Part shown: positions 7,187 to 14,731 of the stretch, one piece after another
Position numbering within the stretch: the stretch's first letter is position 1
Layout of the letters: each line of letters opens with the position of its first letter
NCBI GenBank assembly: GCA_035539215.1
Contig: DATLIX010000179.1
Coordinates: forward strand, 1 to 52,284
Source of the DNA: Dongia_B sp035539215
Lineage (GTDB): Bacteria > Pseudomonadota > Alphaproteobacteria > Dongiales > Dongiaceae
Direction: 5' to 3'
DNA: 52,284 nt
Position numbers and translations under genes: made by a program
The notes under the pieces: generated by a model
Databases searched by the model: none
The model's input: the letters and a program-made list of their open reading frames with translations, nothing else
Told to the model about the DNA's origin: nothing

Positions 7187-9421
7187 GTGCCGCAATTTTC
7201 GGTCCCACAACAGCTTCACGTTTCCCGGCTGGCAGCGCTGCTCACGGAGCTGGCGGCAAGGCAGCGTATCAATTGGCCCTGCTGGCTGGCGATCGGCTTG
7301 GGAACCGGGATCCTGTTCTATTTTGCTGCACCGACCGAACCCTCGCTTCAGTTCGCAGTCGGGCTGACCGCCGTCTGCGGCATGCTGGTCCTCCTGGCGC
7401 TGGGCTGGCAACCGTTTCGGCCGGCCTTGTGGCCATGCCTCATCCTGCTCGTGGTCGCCACCGGCTTTGCCGCTGCCAGCCTGCGAACCACCAGCATGAC
7501 TCCGCATTTTCTCGATCGCACCCTCTATGCGGCTCCGCTCTTCGGGCGTGTGGTTCAGGTCGAACCCCTGCCGGCCGGTGCCCGCTTGACCCTCGCCCCT
7601 GTCTGGTTGGAGCGCCGAGCAACCGGCGAGACGGCATCCGGGCTGAAATTGCAGGTCACCGTCCTCACCGGAACGGATGAATTGCAGCCGGGGGATTGGG
7701 TGCGGCTGCGTGCCGATCTCCATTCCCCTTCCGGACCGGCCGCACCGGGCGCCTTCGATTTCCGGCGCCAGGCTTTCTTCTCAGGAATCGACGGCATGGG
7801 GTTTTCCTATACCGCGCGGAAAACCGCGGCGCCGTCCGACATGTCGGCGGTACAACAGACAAACTGGATCAGCGGTTGGGCCGACCGGCTGCGTCAGCGG
7901 ATCGGTCAACGCATCGCGCAGATCCTGCCCGATGAAAGCGGCGCGCTCGCCATCGCTCTCGTGGTTGGCAACCAGACGGCCTTGCGCAAAGCCGATATGT
8001 CGGCGATGCGCGATTCCGGCCTGTCGCATTTGCTGTCGATCTCGGGTCTGCATATCAGCTTGGCGGCGGGACTGGTTTTCTTCTGCAGCCGCTTTCTGCT
8101 GGCCCTCATTCCCTGGTTGGCATTGCGCATTGCCGCCAAGAAATGGGCTGCCGTCTTCGGCCTGCTGGGGGCGACGTTTTATGCCGTGCTGGCTGGGGCG
8201 GCCGAGCCATCGCTATCGGGCAGCGTCGTGCCGACCCAGCGCTCGCTCTTCATGGTGCTGATCGCCTTCACCGCCATTATCCTCGACCGATCGCCGATTT
8301 CCCTGCGGCTGGTTGCCTGGTCCGCCGTCATCCTGCTGCTATGGCAGCCGGAGAGTTTGATCGGCCCCAGCTTTCAAATGTCCTTTGCCGCGGTGTTTGC
8401 TTTGATCGCCTGTTTCGAAGCGCTGCGGCCGAGCCTGACGGCGTTGCGTCAATACCTCTCGGCACAGCCGGTCGATATCGCCGGCCGTTTTCTCGGCTAT
8501 GGCGGATACATGCTGTTCTGGCTCTTCAGCCTGATGCTCAGCAGCGTCATCGCCAGCCTGGCGACGGCGCCGTTCGGCCTTTATCATTTCGACCGCCTGC
8601 AGATCTACGGCATTGCCGCCAACATGCTGGCCGTGCCATTGACGGGTTTCTGGCTGATGCCGGCTGCCGTCGTCGCCTTGCTGCTCATGCCGCTCGGCCT
8701 TGATGCGCCGTTCTGGCAACTGCTGGGCTGGGGATGCGAGGCGGTTCTCTGGATCGGTCGAGGCGTGCAGCACTGGCACCATGCCGTTATCGCCGTGCCG
8801 GCCATGCCGAGCTGGGGGCTGCTGGCGGCAAGTGCCGGGCTGATCTGGATCTGCCTCGGGCAGGGCTGGCACCGCGCCATCGGGCTGGCGGGTGTCGCGG
8901 CCATGGCGCTCTCCATCGCAACGATGATAACCCCTGACGTGCTGCTTTCGGAAAGCGGTCGCCTGATCGCTCTGCGTGACCCTCAGAGCCAATTGACCGT
9001 CAACAGCAATCGTATTGAAAAACGGGTCCGGGACACATGGCTGCGCCGACAGGCACAGGCGAAAAGCGGCACCTTCGGCCAGCTCGACGGGCAGGCGGCC
9101 TGGCTCTCCTGCAGCTATGAGGATGATTGCCTGGTTGACGTCAACGGCCGGAAAGTGCGCTTTGATCTTGGCCGGATACCCGGCGATATCCCCTGCCAGG
9201 GCGTTGATCTCATCATCGTGCCGCAACGCCGGATAGCCTGTGACCAGGCCGCCGGCGCAAACACGCCGCTCGTCATCGACCAACGGAACATCGCGCAGAC
9301 CGGCGCTGTTGCGCTCTATATCAGCGGCGCTTCAATACGCATGGAAACGGCTGCCAAAGCAGTAGGGCAAAGGCCCTGGTCGGCTTTCGATCGAAACGGT
9401 CAGGGCAACGACAACGATTGA
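7187..9421 (+). CDS. comEC: ComEC/Rec2-family DNA-uptake channel protein
   Basis: A 744-residue polytopic inner-membrane protein of the ComEC family, the channel that passes single-stranded DNA into the cytoplasm. Order: N-terminal helices (about 25-105), an OB-fold-like DUF4131 region (about 115-220), then the competence domain opened by GLSHLLSISGLHISL, an almost invariant signature, followed by many membrane segments to about 590. The C-terminal 150 residues resemble only the outline of the usual metallo-beta-lactamase-like domain; no HxHxDH motif is present, as in many alphaproteobacterial forms. The start is GTG 7187; an in-frame stop at 7166 rules out a much longer form. No other uptake genes are nearby. 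Confidence 0.93.
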   Translation: MPQFSVPQQLHVSRLAALLTELAARQRINWPCWLAIGLGTGILFYFAAPTEPSLQFAVGLTAVCGMLVLLALGWQPFRPALWPCLILLVVATGFAAASLRTTSMTPHFLDRTLYAAPLFGRVVQVEPLPAGARLTLAPVWLERRATGETASGLKLQVTVLTGTDELQPGDWVRLRADLHSPSGPAAPGAFDFRRQAFFSGIDGMGFSYTARKTAAPSDMSAVQQTNWISGWADRLRQRIGQRIAQILPDESGALAIALVVGNQTALRKADMSAMRDSGLSHLLSISGLHISLAAGLVFFCSRFLLALIPWLALRIAAKKWAAVFGLLGATFYAVLAGAAEPSLSGSVVPTQRSLFMVLIAFTAIILDRSPISLRLVAWSAVILLLWQPESLIGPSFQMSFAAVFALIACFEALRPSLTALRQYLSAQPVDIAGRFLGYGGYMLFWLFSLMLSSVIASLATAPFGLYHFDRLQIYGIAANMLAVPLTGFWLMPAAVVALLLMPLGLDAPFWQLLGWGCEAVLWIGRGVQHWHHAVIAVPAMPSWGLLAASAGLIWICLGQGWHRAIGLAGVAAMALSIATMITPDVLLSESGRLIALRDPQSQLTVNSNRIEKRVRDTWLRRQAQAKSGTFGQLDGQAAWLSCSYEDDCLVDVNGRKVRFDLGRIPGDIPCQGVDLIIVPQRRIACDQAAGANTPLVIDQRNIAQTGAVALYISGASIRMETAAKAVGQRPWSAFDRNGQGNDND

Positions 9422-9448
9422 CGAACTCGCCGACGAAGCGAGCCTGGC

Positions 9449-10168
9449 TCAATAGCGCCGCATCAAGCCGACGAGACGTCCCTGAATTCGTACCCGGTCG
9501 GGGCCGAAAATACGGGTCTTATGGGTCGGGTTGGCCGGCTCCAGCGCAATGGAATCGCCCTTGCGACGCAAGCGTTTCAGGGTGACCTCGTTATTGTCGA
9601 TCAGGGCCACGACGATGGTGCCGTTATCCGCCGTCTCGCAGCGTTCGATCACCACCGTATCGCCATCATGGATCCCGGCTTCGATCATCGAATCGCCTTC
9701 GACCGACAGGGCATAATGCTCGCCGCGCCCCAACAGATCGGGTGGCACGTCGACACTGGCGGCATTGTCGCGCAGCGCCTCGATCGGGGTACCGGCCGCG
9801 ATCTTGCCGTAGAGCGGCAGCTGCACCGTCTGGCTGGCCGGCGCAACCACGGCGCCGGAAATCGATGGGGTGAAATCGCCATGAATGACATTGGGCGCGA
9901 AGCCGCGGCGGTCTTCCTTGACCGGCTTAGCCGCCGGAGCGGGTTTCCGCTGGTCGTCGGCCAGCCGCATGATATCGAGGGCCCGGGCGCGATGCGGCAG
10001 CCGGCGGATGAAGCCACGTTCTTCCAGGCCGGTAATCAGGCGATGCACGCCCGATTTTGACTTCAGGCCCAGGGCCTCCTTCATTTCATCGAAAGACGGC
10101 GAAATGCCGGTATCGGCCAATCGCTCCTGGATGAACTGGAGAAGTTCGCGTTGCTTCTTTGTCAGCAT
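9449..10168 (-). CDS. lexA: LexA, SOS repressor / self-cleaving protease
   Basis: LexA represses DNA-damage genes and cleaves itself when RecA is activated. The 239-residue protein has the N-terminal winged helix (LTKKQRELLQFIQERL, then SPSFDEMKEALGLKSKSG), a cleavage site in GKIAAGTPIEAL (Ala-Gly), the catalytic Ser in VEGDSMIEAGIHDGD and the catalytic Lys in NNEVTLKRL. ATG 10168 gives the family's usual MLTKKQ start. An in-frame ATG at 10195 with GGGAGG three bases before it would add nine residues and is a real alternative. The promoter at 10268-10296 carries an SOS box, so autoregulation is expected. Confidence 0.97.
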   Translation of the reverse strand: MLTKKQRELLQFIQERLADTGISPSFDEMKEALGLKSKSGVHRLITGLEERGFIRRLPHRARALDIMRLADDQRKPAPAAKPVKEDRRGFAPNVIHGDFTPSISGAVVAPASQTVQLPLYGKIAAGTPIEALRDNAASVDVPPDLLGRGEHYALSVEGDSMIEAGIHDGDTVVIERCETADNGTIVVALIDNNEVTLKRLRRKGDSIALEPANPTHKTRIFGPDRVRIQGRLVGLMRRY

Positions 10169-10267
10169 CAGCTTTCTACCCGTAACCTTGGTCATTCGCC
10201 TCCCAATCCAGCGGATCAAGCCCGTAAGGATCGGATAAACGAAGAACAAACCAACAACATGTGGTAT

Positions 10268-10296
10268 GTTCTAGTTTAGTTCCAGGCTAAGGTCAA
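10268..10296 (-). promoter_or_regulatory. lexA promoter with overlapping SOS box
   Basis: On the + strand, GTTC (10268-10271), seven bases, then GTTC (10279-10282) is an exact match to the alphaproteobacterial LexA box GTTC-N7-GTTC. On the lexA strand, TTGACC (10291-10296) and TAGAAC (10268-10273) lie 17 bases apart and form a plausible -35/-10 pair, with the box covering the spacer and the -10. A second, imperfect site (GAAC at 10244-10247, seven bases, CAAC at 10255-10258) lies downstream. The perfect box is seen in sequence; LexA binding is inferred. Confidence 0.85.
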
Positions 10297-10327
10297 GCAC
10301 GTTGACCGGAGAGGGCCGGTGAACCAC

Positions 10328-11560
10328 TCAAATGCTGACGGCGCCGCCCTTCAACCGGATCATCTGCACACGGTCGCCGGCTTTCGCGGCAGCGGCGTGT
10401 GGGGGCCGGATGACCAGGGCATCGGCCTTGGCAAGCAGGCTGATCATCGAGCTGTCCTGCAACTGAAACGGCGTGGCAACCTCTGGACCATCGGCATCCC
10501 GTGTCAGGGCCGCGCGCAGGTAATCTTGCCGCTGGTCATTGGCGGGCAAATCGCGGCCCAGCGTCACCTGTTCGAGCTGCTCGTCGGTATCCTGCCCCAG
10601 CATGCGGGCGATGGCGGGGCGTACGAACAGGATGGAGGTGACAAGGGAGGAAGTCGGATTGCCCGGCAGGCCGATGACGCGCAGATCACCCAGCTGACCG
10701 AACATGACGGGCTTACCCGGCCGCATGGCGATTTTCCAGAAATCGAGCGCAACACCTTGGCTTTTCAACACGCGCTGCACGAGATCATGGTCGCCGACCG
10801 AAGCGCCGCCGATGGTGACCAGAAGGTCGGCACCGCGCGCCGTGGCGATCATCGCGGCAAGCTGCGCCTCGTTGTCGGGGGCATTACCGAGATTGATGAC
10901 ATCGGCGCCGCTGGCACGCAGCAAGGCGGCGATGGCAAGGCCGTTCGATGCCATGATCTTGCCGGGCGACAAGTGTTCGCCGGGATTGACCAGTTCGTCG
11001 CCGGTGGACAAGACGGCGAGCCGCGGTCGCCGCACCACGGTCAGCCAGGGCCAGTTCATCGCCGCGGCGAAGCCGATATCACGCGCCGTCAGGCAGCGTC
11101 CTGCAGCGAGGCCTAGGTCGCCGGCAGTGAAATCAAGCCCGCCCGCCCGCACATGCTGCCCCGGACGGAAGCGTTCGTCGGTCAAATGGACGCTGCCCAC
11201 GGCACCAGACCGGCTGTTCTCCTGAATGACGATGCTGTCGGCGCCATCGGGCAGCATGGCGCCGGTAAATATGCGCGCCGTCTCGCCGGCTGCGAGCGGG
11301 CGCTGGGGCGGATGTCCGGCGGCAATTTCAAACGCGACCTTCAGGCCAACGCCGTCCTCGGTGATGCCCCGATCGAGGAGATCGGCACTGCGGACCGCAT
11401 AGCCATCCATCGCCGAAACCGCCCGTGGCGGCTGCGTCAGGCGCGCGAGCACCGGGGCCGCGAGAACACGGCCGAGCGCGGCCTCAAGTCCGACAACTTC
11501 ACTGCCCAACGGTTCGAAGGCCGCCAGCACGCGGCTGCGGGCTTCCGCGACGGCGAGCAT
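10328..11560 (-). CDS. moeA: Molybdopterin molybdenumtransferase MoeA
   Basis: MoeA inserts molybdate into adenylylated molybdopterin to finish the molybdenum cofactor. The 410-residue protein has the family marks PRAVSAMDGYAVRSADL near the start, the MoCF-binding block LAVLSTGDELVNPG, IGGASVGDHDLV and GLPGNPTSSLVTSILFVRP. ATG 11560 shares its A with the moaC stop (TGATG), which points to translational coupling; a longer frame to 11650 would only read through moaC. It is the last gene of the trpG-trpD-trpC-moaC-moeA run. Confidence 0.96.
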   Translation of the reverse strand: MLAVAEARSRVLAAFEPLGSEVVGLEAALGRVLAAPVLARLTQPPRAVSAMDGYAVRSADLLDRGITEDGVGLKVAFEIAAGHPPQRPLAAGETARIFTGAMLPDGADSIVIQENSRSGAVGSVHLTDERFRPGQHVRAGGLDFTAGDLGLAAGRCLTARDIGFAAAMNWPWLTVVRRPRLAVLSTGDELVNPGEHLSPGKIMASNGLAIAALLRASGADVINLGNAPDNEAQLAAMIATARGADLLVTIGGASVGDHDLVQRVLKSQGVALDFWKIAMRPGKPVMFGQLGDLRVIGLPGNPTSSLVTSILFVRPAIARMLGQDTDEQLEQVTLGRDLPANDQRQDYLRAALTRDADGPEVATPFQLQDSSMISLLAKADALVIRPPHAAAAKAGDRVQMIRLKGGAVSI

Positions 11561-12036
11561 CACGCGGCCTCGTAATTGCCGGATTTGCCGCCGCTTTTCT
11601 GCGTCAGGCGGATATCGCCGATGATCATGCCGCGATCGACCGCCTTGCACATGTCGTAGACGGTGAGGGCCGCGACGGCGACGGCGGTCAAAGCTTCCAT
11701 TTCAACGCCCGTGCGGCCGACCAGCTTGCAGGTGGCTGTGATGTCGATGGCTGTCGCCGTTTCGTCCAAAGCGAGATCGACCTTAACGGAGCTGAGGGCG
11801 AGGGGATGACACAGCGGAATGAGATCGGGTGTACGCTTGGCGCCCATGATGCCGGCCAGCCGCGCCACCGACAGAACGTCGCCTTTCTTGACGCCGCCCT
11901 CGCGAATCAAAGCGAGTGTCGCCGGCTGCATCGTGATGCGGCCTTTCGCCGTGGCGATGCGCTCGGTTTCGGCCTTGTCGGAGACGTCCACCATGCGCGC
12001 CTTGCCGTCGGCATCGAAATGCGTGAAACCGCTCAT
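11560..12036 (-). CDS. moaC: Cyclic pyranopterin monophosphate synthase MoaC
   Basis: MoaC makes cyclic pyranopterin monophosphate from the product of MoaA, the first committed step of molybdopterin synthesis. The 158-residue protein shows the family's MVDVSDKAETERIATAKGR, LIPLCHPLALSSV (active-site His), TGVEMEALTAVAVAALTVYDM and DIRLTQKSGGKSG. Length is normal. GACGGAAG precedes ATG 12036. It lies 24 bases after trpC and overlaps moeA by one base. Pairing of trpC with moaC-moeA is a common alphaproteobacterial order with no obvious metabolic link. Confidence 0.97.
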   Translation of the reverse strand: MSGFTHFDADGKARMVDVSDKAETERIATAKGRITMQPATLALIREGGVKKGDVLSVARLAGIMGAKRTPDLIPLCHPLALSSVKVDLALDETATAIDITATCKLVGRTGVEMEALTAVAVAALTVYDMCKAVDRGMIIGDIRLTQKSGGKSGNYEAA

Positions 12037-12060
12037 CTTCCGTCTCTTCGAAGTTTGTTT

Positions 12061-12888
12061 TCAACTCGCCGCGGCGTAGCGCGGGGCGTGGTGGCCGAGC
12101 AGGCTGCGCGTGGCGGCCGCGACGTCCGCCTGCCGCATCAGGGATTCGCCGACCAGGAAGCAATGCGCGCCGACCATGGCCATGCGCTCAAGGTCGGCCA
12201 TGCTGTAGAGCCCGCTTTCAGCAACCAGGGTGCGGCCGGAGGGAACCATTGCCGCCAAGTGCTCCGTCGTCGCGAGATCAATCGACAAGGTTTTGAGGTT
12301 TCGATTGTTCACGCCAATCAGGCCGGATTTGAGCTTCAGCGCGCGTTGCAGTTCTGCCGCATCATGGACCTCGATGAGGACATCGAGGCCCAGAGCGGAT
12401 GCCGCCGCTTCCAGCTCCGCCGCCTGGGCATCGGACAGGGCCGCCATGATCAGCAGGATGCAATCGGCACCGATCGCCCGCGCCTCCGCAACCTGATAGG
12501 GATCTAGCATGAAATCCTTGCGCAGCACCGGCAGACCGACGGCTGCGCGCGCGGCCTCGAGATAACCGTCGTCGCCCTGGAAATAGGGCTTGTCGGTCAA
12601 AACCGAAAGGCAAGTCGCCCCGCCGGTCTGATAGGCTTTTGCCAGCGCCGGCGGATCGAAATCGGCTCGGATCAGGCCTTTCGAGGGCGAAGCTTTCTTT
12701 ATTTCGGCAATCAAGGCGAAGGCGCCGGCATCGGTCGTGCGCTGCAAAGCCGCTGCAAAGCCGCGTGGCGGGTCGGCGCGGTTGCGCGCGCCCGCCGCGG
12801 CGGCGACCTCGCTGAATGGGCGCTCACGGCGACAGGCGGCGATATGCTGCCACTTGTCCTCGCAAATCTTGGCCAGGACGTCGCTCAT
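12061..12888 (-). CDS. trpC: Indole-3-glycerol phosphate synthase
   Basis: TrpC closes the indole ring: it converts carboxyphenylaminodeoxyribulose phosphate to indole-3-glycerol phosphate. The 275-residue TIM barrel shows AEIKKASPSKGLIRADFDP (catalytic Lys region), PVLRKDFMLDPYQV, VEVH-like DVLIEVHDAAEL, IGVNNRNLKTLSID and VAESGLYSMADL. It is a stand-alone IGPS, not fused to TrpF. The start overlaps the trpD stop by four bases (ATGA). Confidence 0.97.
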   Translation of the reverse strand: MSDVLAKICEDKWQHIAACRRERPFSEVAAAAGARNRADPPRGFAAALQRTTDAGAFALIAEIKKASPSKGLIRADFDPPALAKAYQTGGATCLSVLTDKPYFQGDDGYLEAARAAVGLPVLRKDFMLDPYQVAEARAIGADCILLIMAALSDAQAAELEAAASALGLDVLIEVHDAAELQRALKLKSGLIGVNNRNLKTLSIDLATTEHLAAMVPSGRTLVAESGLYSMADLERMAMVGAHCFLVGESLMRQADVAAATRSLLGHHAPRYAAAS

Positions 12889-13919
12889 GATATCGCCTCG
12901 GTCACGGTCGTGATCTCAACCAGCTGCTCCAGCTTATCGCGGGCGCGGCCGTGATCGATCGATTCCGCGGCCATGCGGGCGCCGGCCGCAAAATCGGCAG
13001 CGGCACCGGCCACCACCAAAGCGCCGGCAGCGTTCATCACGACAATGTTGCGATATGCGCCGGTCTTGCCGTCCAGGAGTTCGCGAATGGCGTTCGCGTT
13101 CTCCTCGGGGTCGCCACCGCGGATTTCCGCCATGGAGGATACCGGCAGTTGCAGATCCGCCGGCGCCACCTGGAAGCGGCGAATTTCGCCGTTCTTCAGT
13201 TCGCAGACCTCGGTCGGGCCGGTGACGGTGATCTCATCGAGGCCGTCGCTGCCATGCACGACCCAGGCATGCTCAGTGCCGAGATTGCCAAGGACGCGCG
13301 CGATCGGCTCCAGCCACTGATCGGAAAAAACGCCGATCAATTGCCGTTTCACGCCGGCCGGGTTGGAGATCGGCCCCATGATATTGAAGATCGTGCGGGT
13401 GCCGAGCTCGGTGCGGGTGGGGCCGACATGGCGCATCGCACTGTGATGCTTCTGCGCCCACATGAAGGTCGTGCCGACTTCCCAAAGTGCTTTCTGGACG
13501 ATCGCCAGATCGGCATCGATATTGACGCCCAGGGCCGCCAGTACGTCGGCGGCGCCGCTCTTGGAAGAGGCCGCCCGGTTGCCGTGCTTGGCGACCTTGA
13601 CGCCGCAGCCGGCGCAGACGAAGGCAACCGCCGTCGAAATGTTCAGCGTATGGGCGCCATCGCCGCCTGTGCCGCAAACATCGATGGCACCTTCCGGCCC
13701 GTCGATCGGCAGCATCTTCTGACGCATGACGGTAACTGCGCCGGTAATTTCATCTATGCTCTCGCCGCGGACCCGCAATGCCATCAGCAGGCCGCCGATT
13801 TGCGACGGCGAAGCTTCGCCCGACATCATGATGTCGAAGGCCTCTTGGGCCTGCGCCCGCGTCAGCGATTTGCCTTGCGCGGCAACGGCGATCAGCCCCT
13901 TCAAATCCGTATTGCTCAT
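12885..13919 (-). CDS. trpD: Anthranilate phosphoribosyltransferase
   Basis: TrpD transfers phosphoribose from PRPP to anthranilate. The 344-residue protein has the glycine-rich PRPP-binding motif DVCGTGGDGAHTLNIST, KHGNRAASSKSGAADVLAAL, and the second metal site DGLDEITVTGPTEV. ATG 13919 shares one base with the trpG stop (TGATG); a longer in-frame start at 13982 would lie inside trpG and is not needed. Overlaps on both sides indicate tight coupling with trpG and trpC. Confidence 0.97.
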   Translation of the reverse strand: MSNTDLKGLIAVAAQGKSLTRAQAQEAFDIMMSGEASPSQIGGLLMALRVRGESIDEITGAVTVMRQKMLPIDGPEGAIDVCGTGGDGAHTLNISTAVAFVCAGCGVKVAKHGNRAASSKSGAADVLAALGVNIDADLAIVQKALWEVGTTFMWAQKHHSAMRHVGPTRTELGTRTIFNIMGPISNPAGVKRQLIGVFSDQWLEPIARVLGNLGTEHAWVVHGSDGLDEITVTGPTEVCELKNGEIRRFQVAPADLQLPVSSMAEIRGGDPEENANAIRELLDGKTGAYRNIVVMNAAGALVVAGAAADFAAGARMAAESIDHGRARDKLEQLVEITTVTEAIS

Positions 13920-14554
13920 CACGCAACGCGGCTCTGCAGCGGCGAACTGGGAATCAAAGCCGGATCGATATTGAAGCCGCAATCCTGCAGGAAATTCGCC
14001 AGCAGCTTATGCCCGTGCTCCGAGGCGATGCTTTCGGGGTGGAACTGCACGCCCGCCATGGGCAGATGCGCGTGCTGCAGCCCCATGATCAGGCCGTCAT
14101 CCGTTTCCGCGGTAATGCGCAACTCGGCGGGAAATGTCGCACGCTCGACGATCAGCGAATGATAGCGGGTCGCGGTGAAATGCTCCGGCAAATCACGGAA
14201 TATCGACTGGCCCTTGTGATGGATCACGCTGACCTTGCCATGCATCGGCTTCGGTGCCCGAATCACCTTGCCGCCGAAGGCCTGACCGATCGCCTGGTGG
14301 CCCAGGCAAACGCCGAGAATCGGTGCTGCCTCGCCGGCGCGGTCGCGCGCCGAGCGGATCAGATCGAGGCAGATGCCGGCGCGGTCCGGATCGCAGGGAC
14401 CGGGCGACAGGACGATGCCCTGCGGACGCTTGTCCCACACCTCGGCAACGGAAATCTGGTCGTTGCGATGAACCTCAACCGCGGCGCCGAGGGCACCCAG
14501 ATAATGGTAGAGGTTGTAGGTAAAGCTGTCGTAATTGTCGATCAGGACAAGCAT
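13919..14554 (-). CDS. trpG: Anthranilate synthase glutamine amidotransferase subunit
   Basis: TrpG supplies ammonia from glutamine to TrpE. It is a class I amidotransferase of 211 residues with LIDNYDSFTYNL at the start, the nucleophile Cys in GVCLGHQAIGQAFGG and the His-Glu pair in GVQFHPESIASEHG. ATG 14554 fits the family; a TTG at 14566 would add four residues. In many bacteria this protein also serves as PabA. Its partner trpE lies 3.2 kb upstream on the same strand, past two genes of opposite direction, so trpG probably has its own promoter in the 177-base gap 14555-14731. Confidence 0.96.
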   Translation of the reverse strand: MLVLIDNYDSFTYNLYHYLGALGAAVEVHRNDQISVAEVWDKRPQGIVLSPGPCDPDRAGICLDLIRSARDRAGEAAPILGVCLGHQAIGQAFGGKVIRAPKPMHGKVSVIHHKGQSIFRDLPEHFTATRYHSLIVERATFPAELRITAETDDGLIMGLQHAHLPMAGVQFHPESIASEHGHKLLANFLQDCGFNIDPALIPSSPLQSRVA

Positions 14555-14731
14555 TTTATCGACCAAATTGCAGGTTTTTGATAAGTCACCAGGGCGCCCG
14601 GCTCTGATGAGGTTGGTTAAGTCTATCAGGCGAGTTTCGGCAAAGGAAGCGATCCGACATGCTGTTCATGCAAGGGGTTCCGCCGCATCCGGCATGCCAT
14701 CCCGCCTGGCAAAGGGGGGCGGGAGGTAGAT

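Noticed and set aside
7029..7208. 60-residue N-terminal extension of gltX
   Set aside because: It would overlap comEC and contains no synthetase sequence; the family begins directly at MTIITRFAPSPTG.
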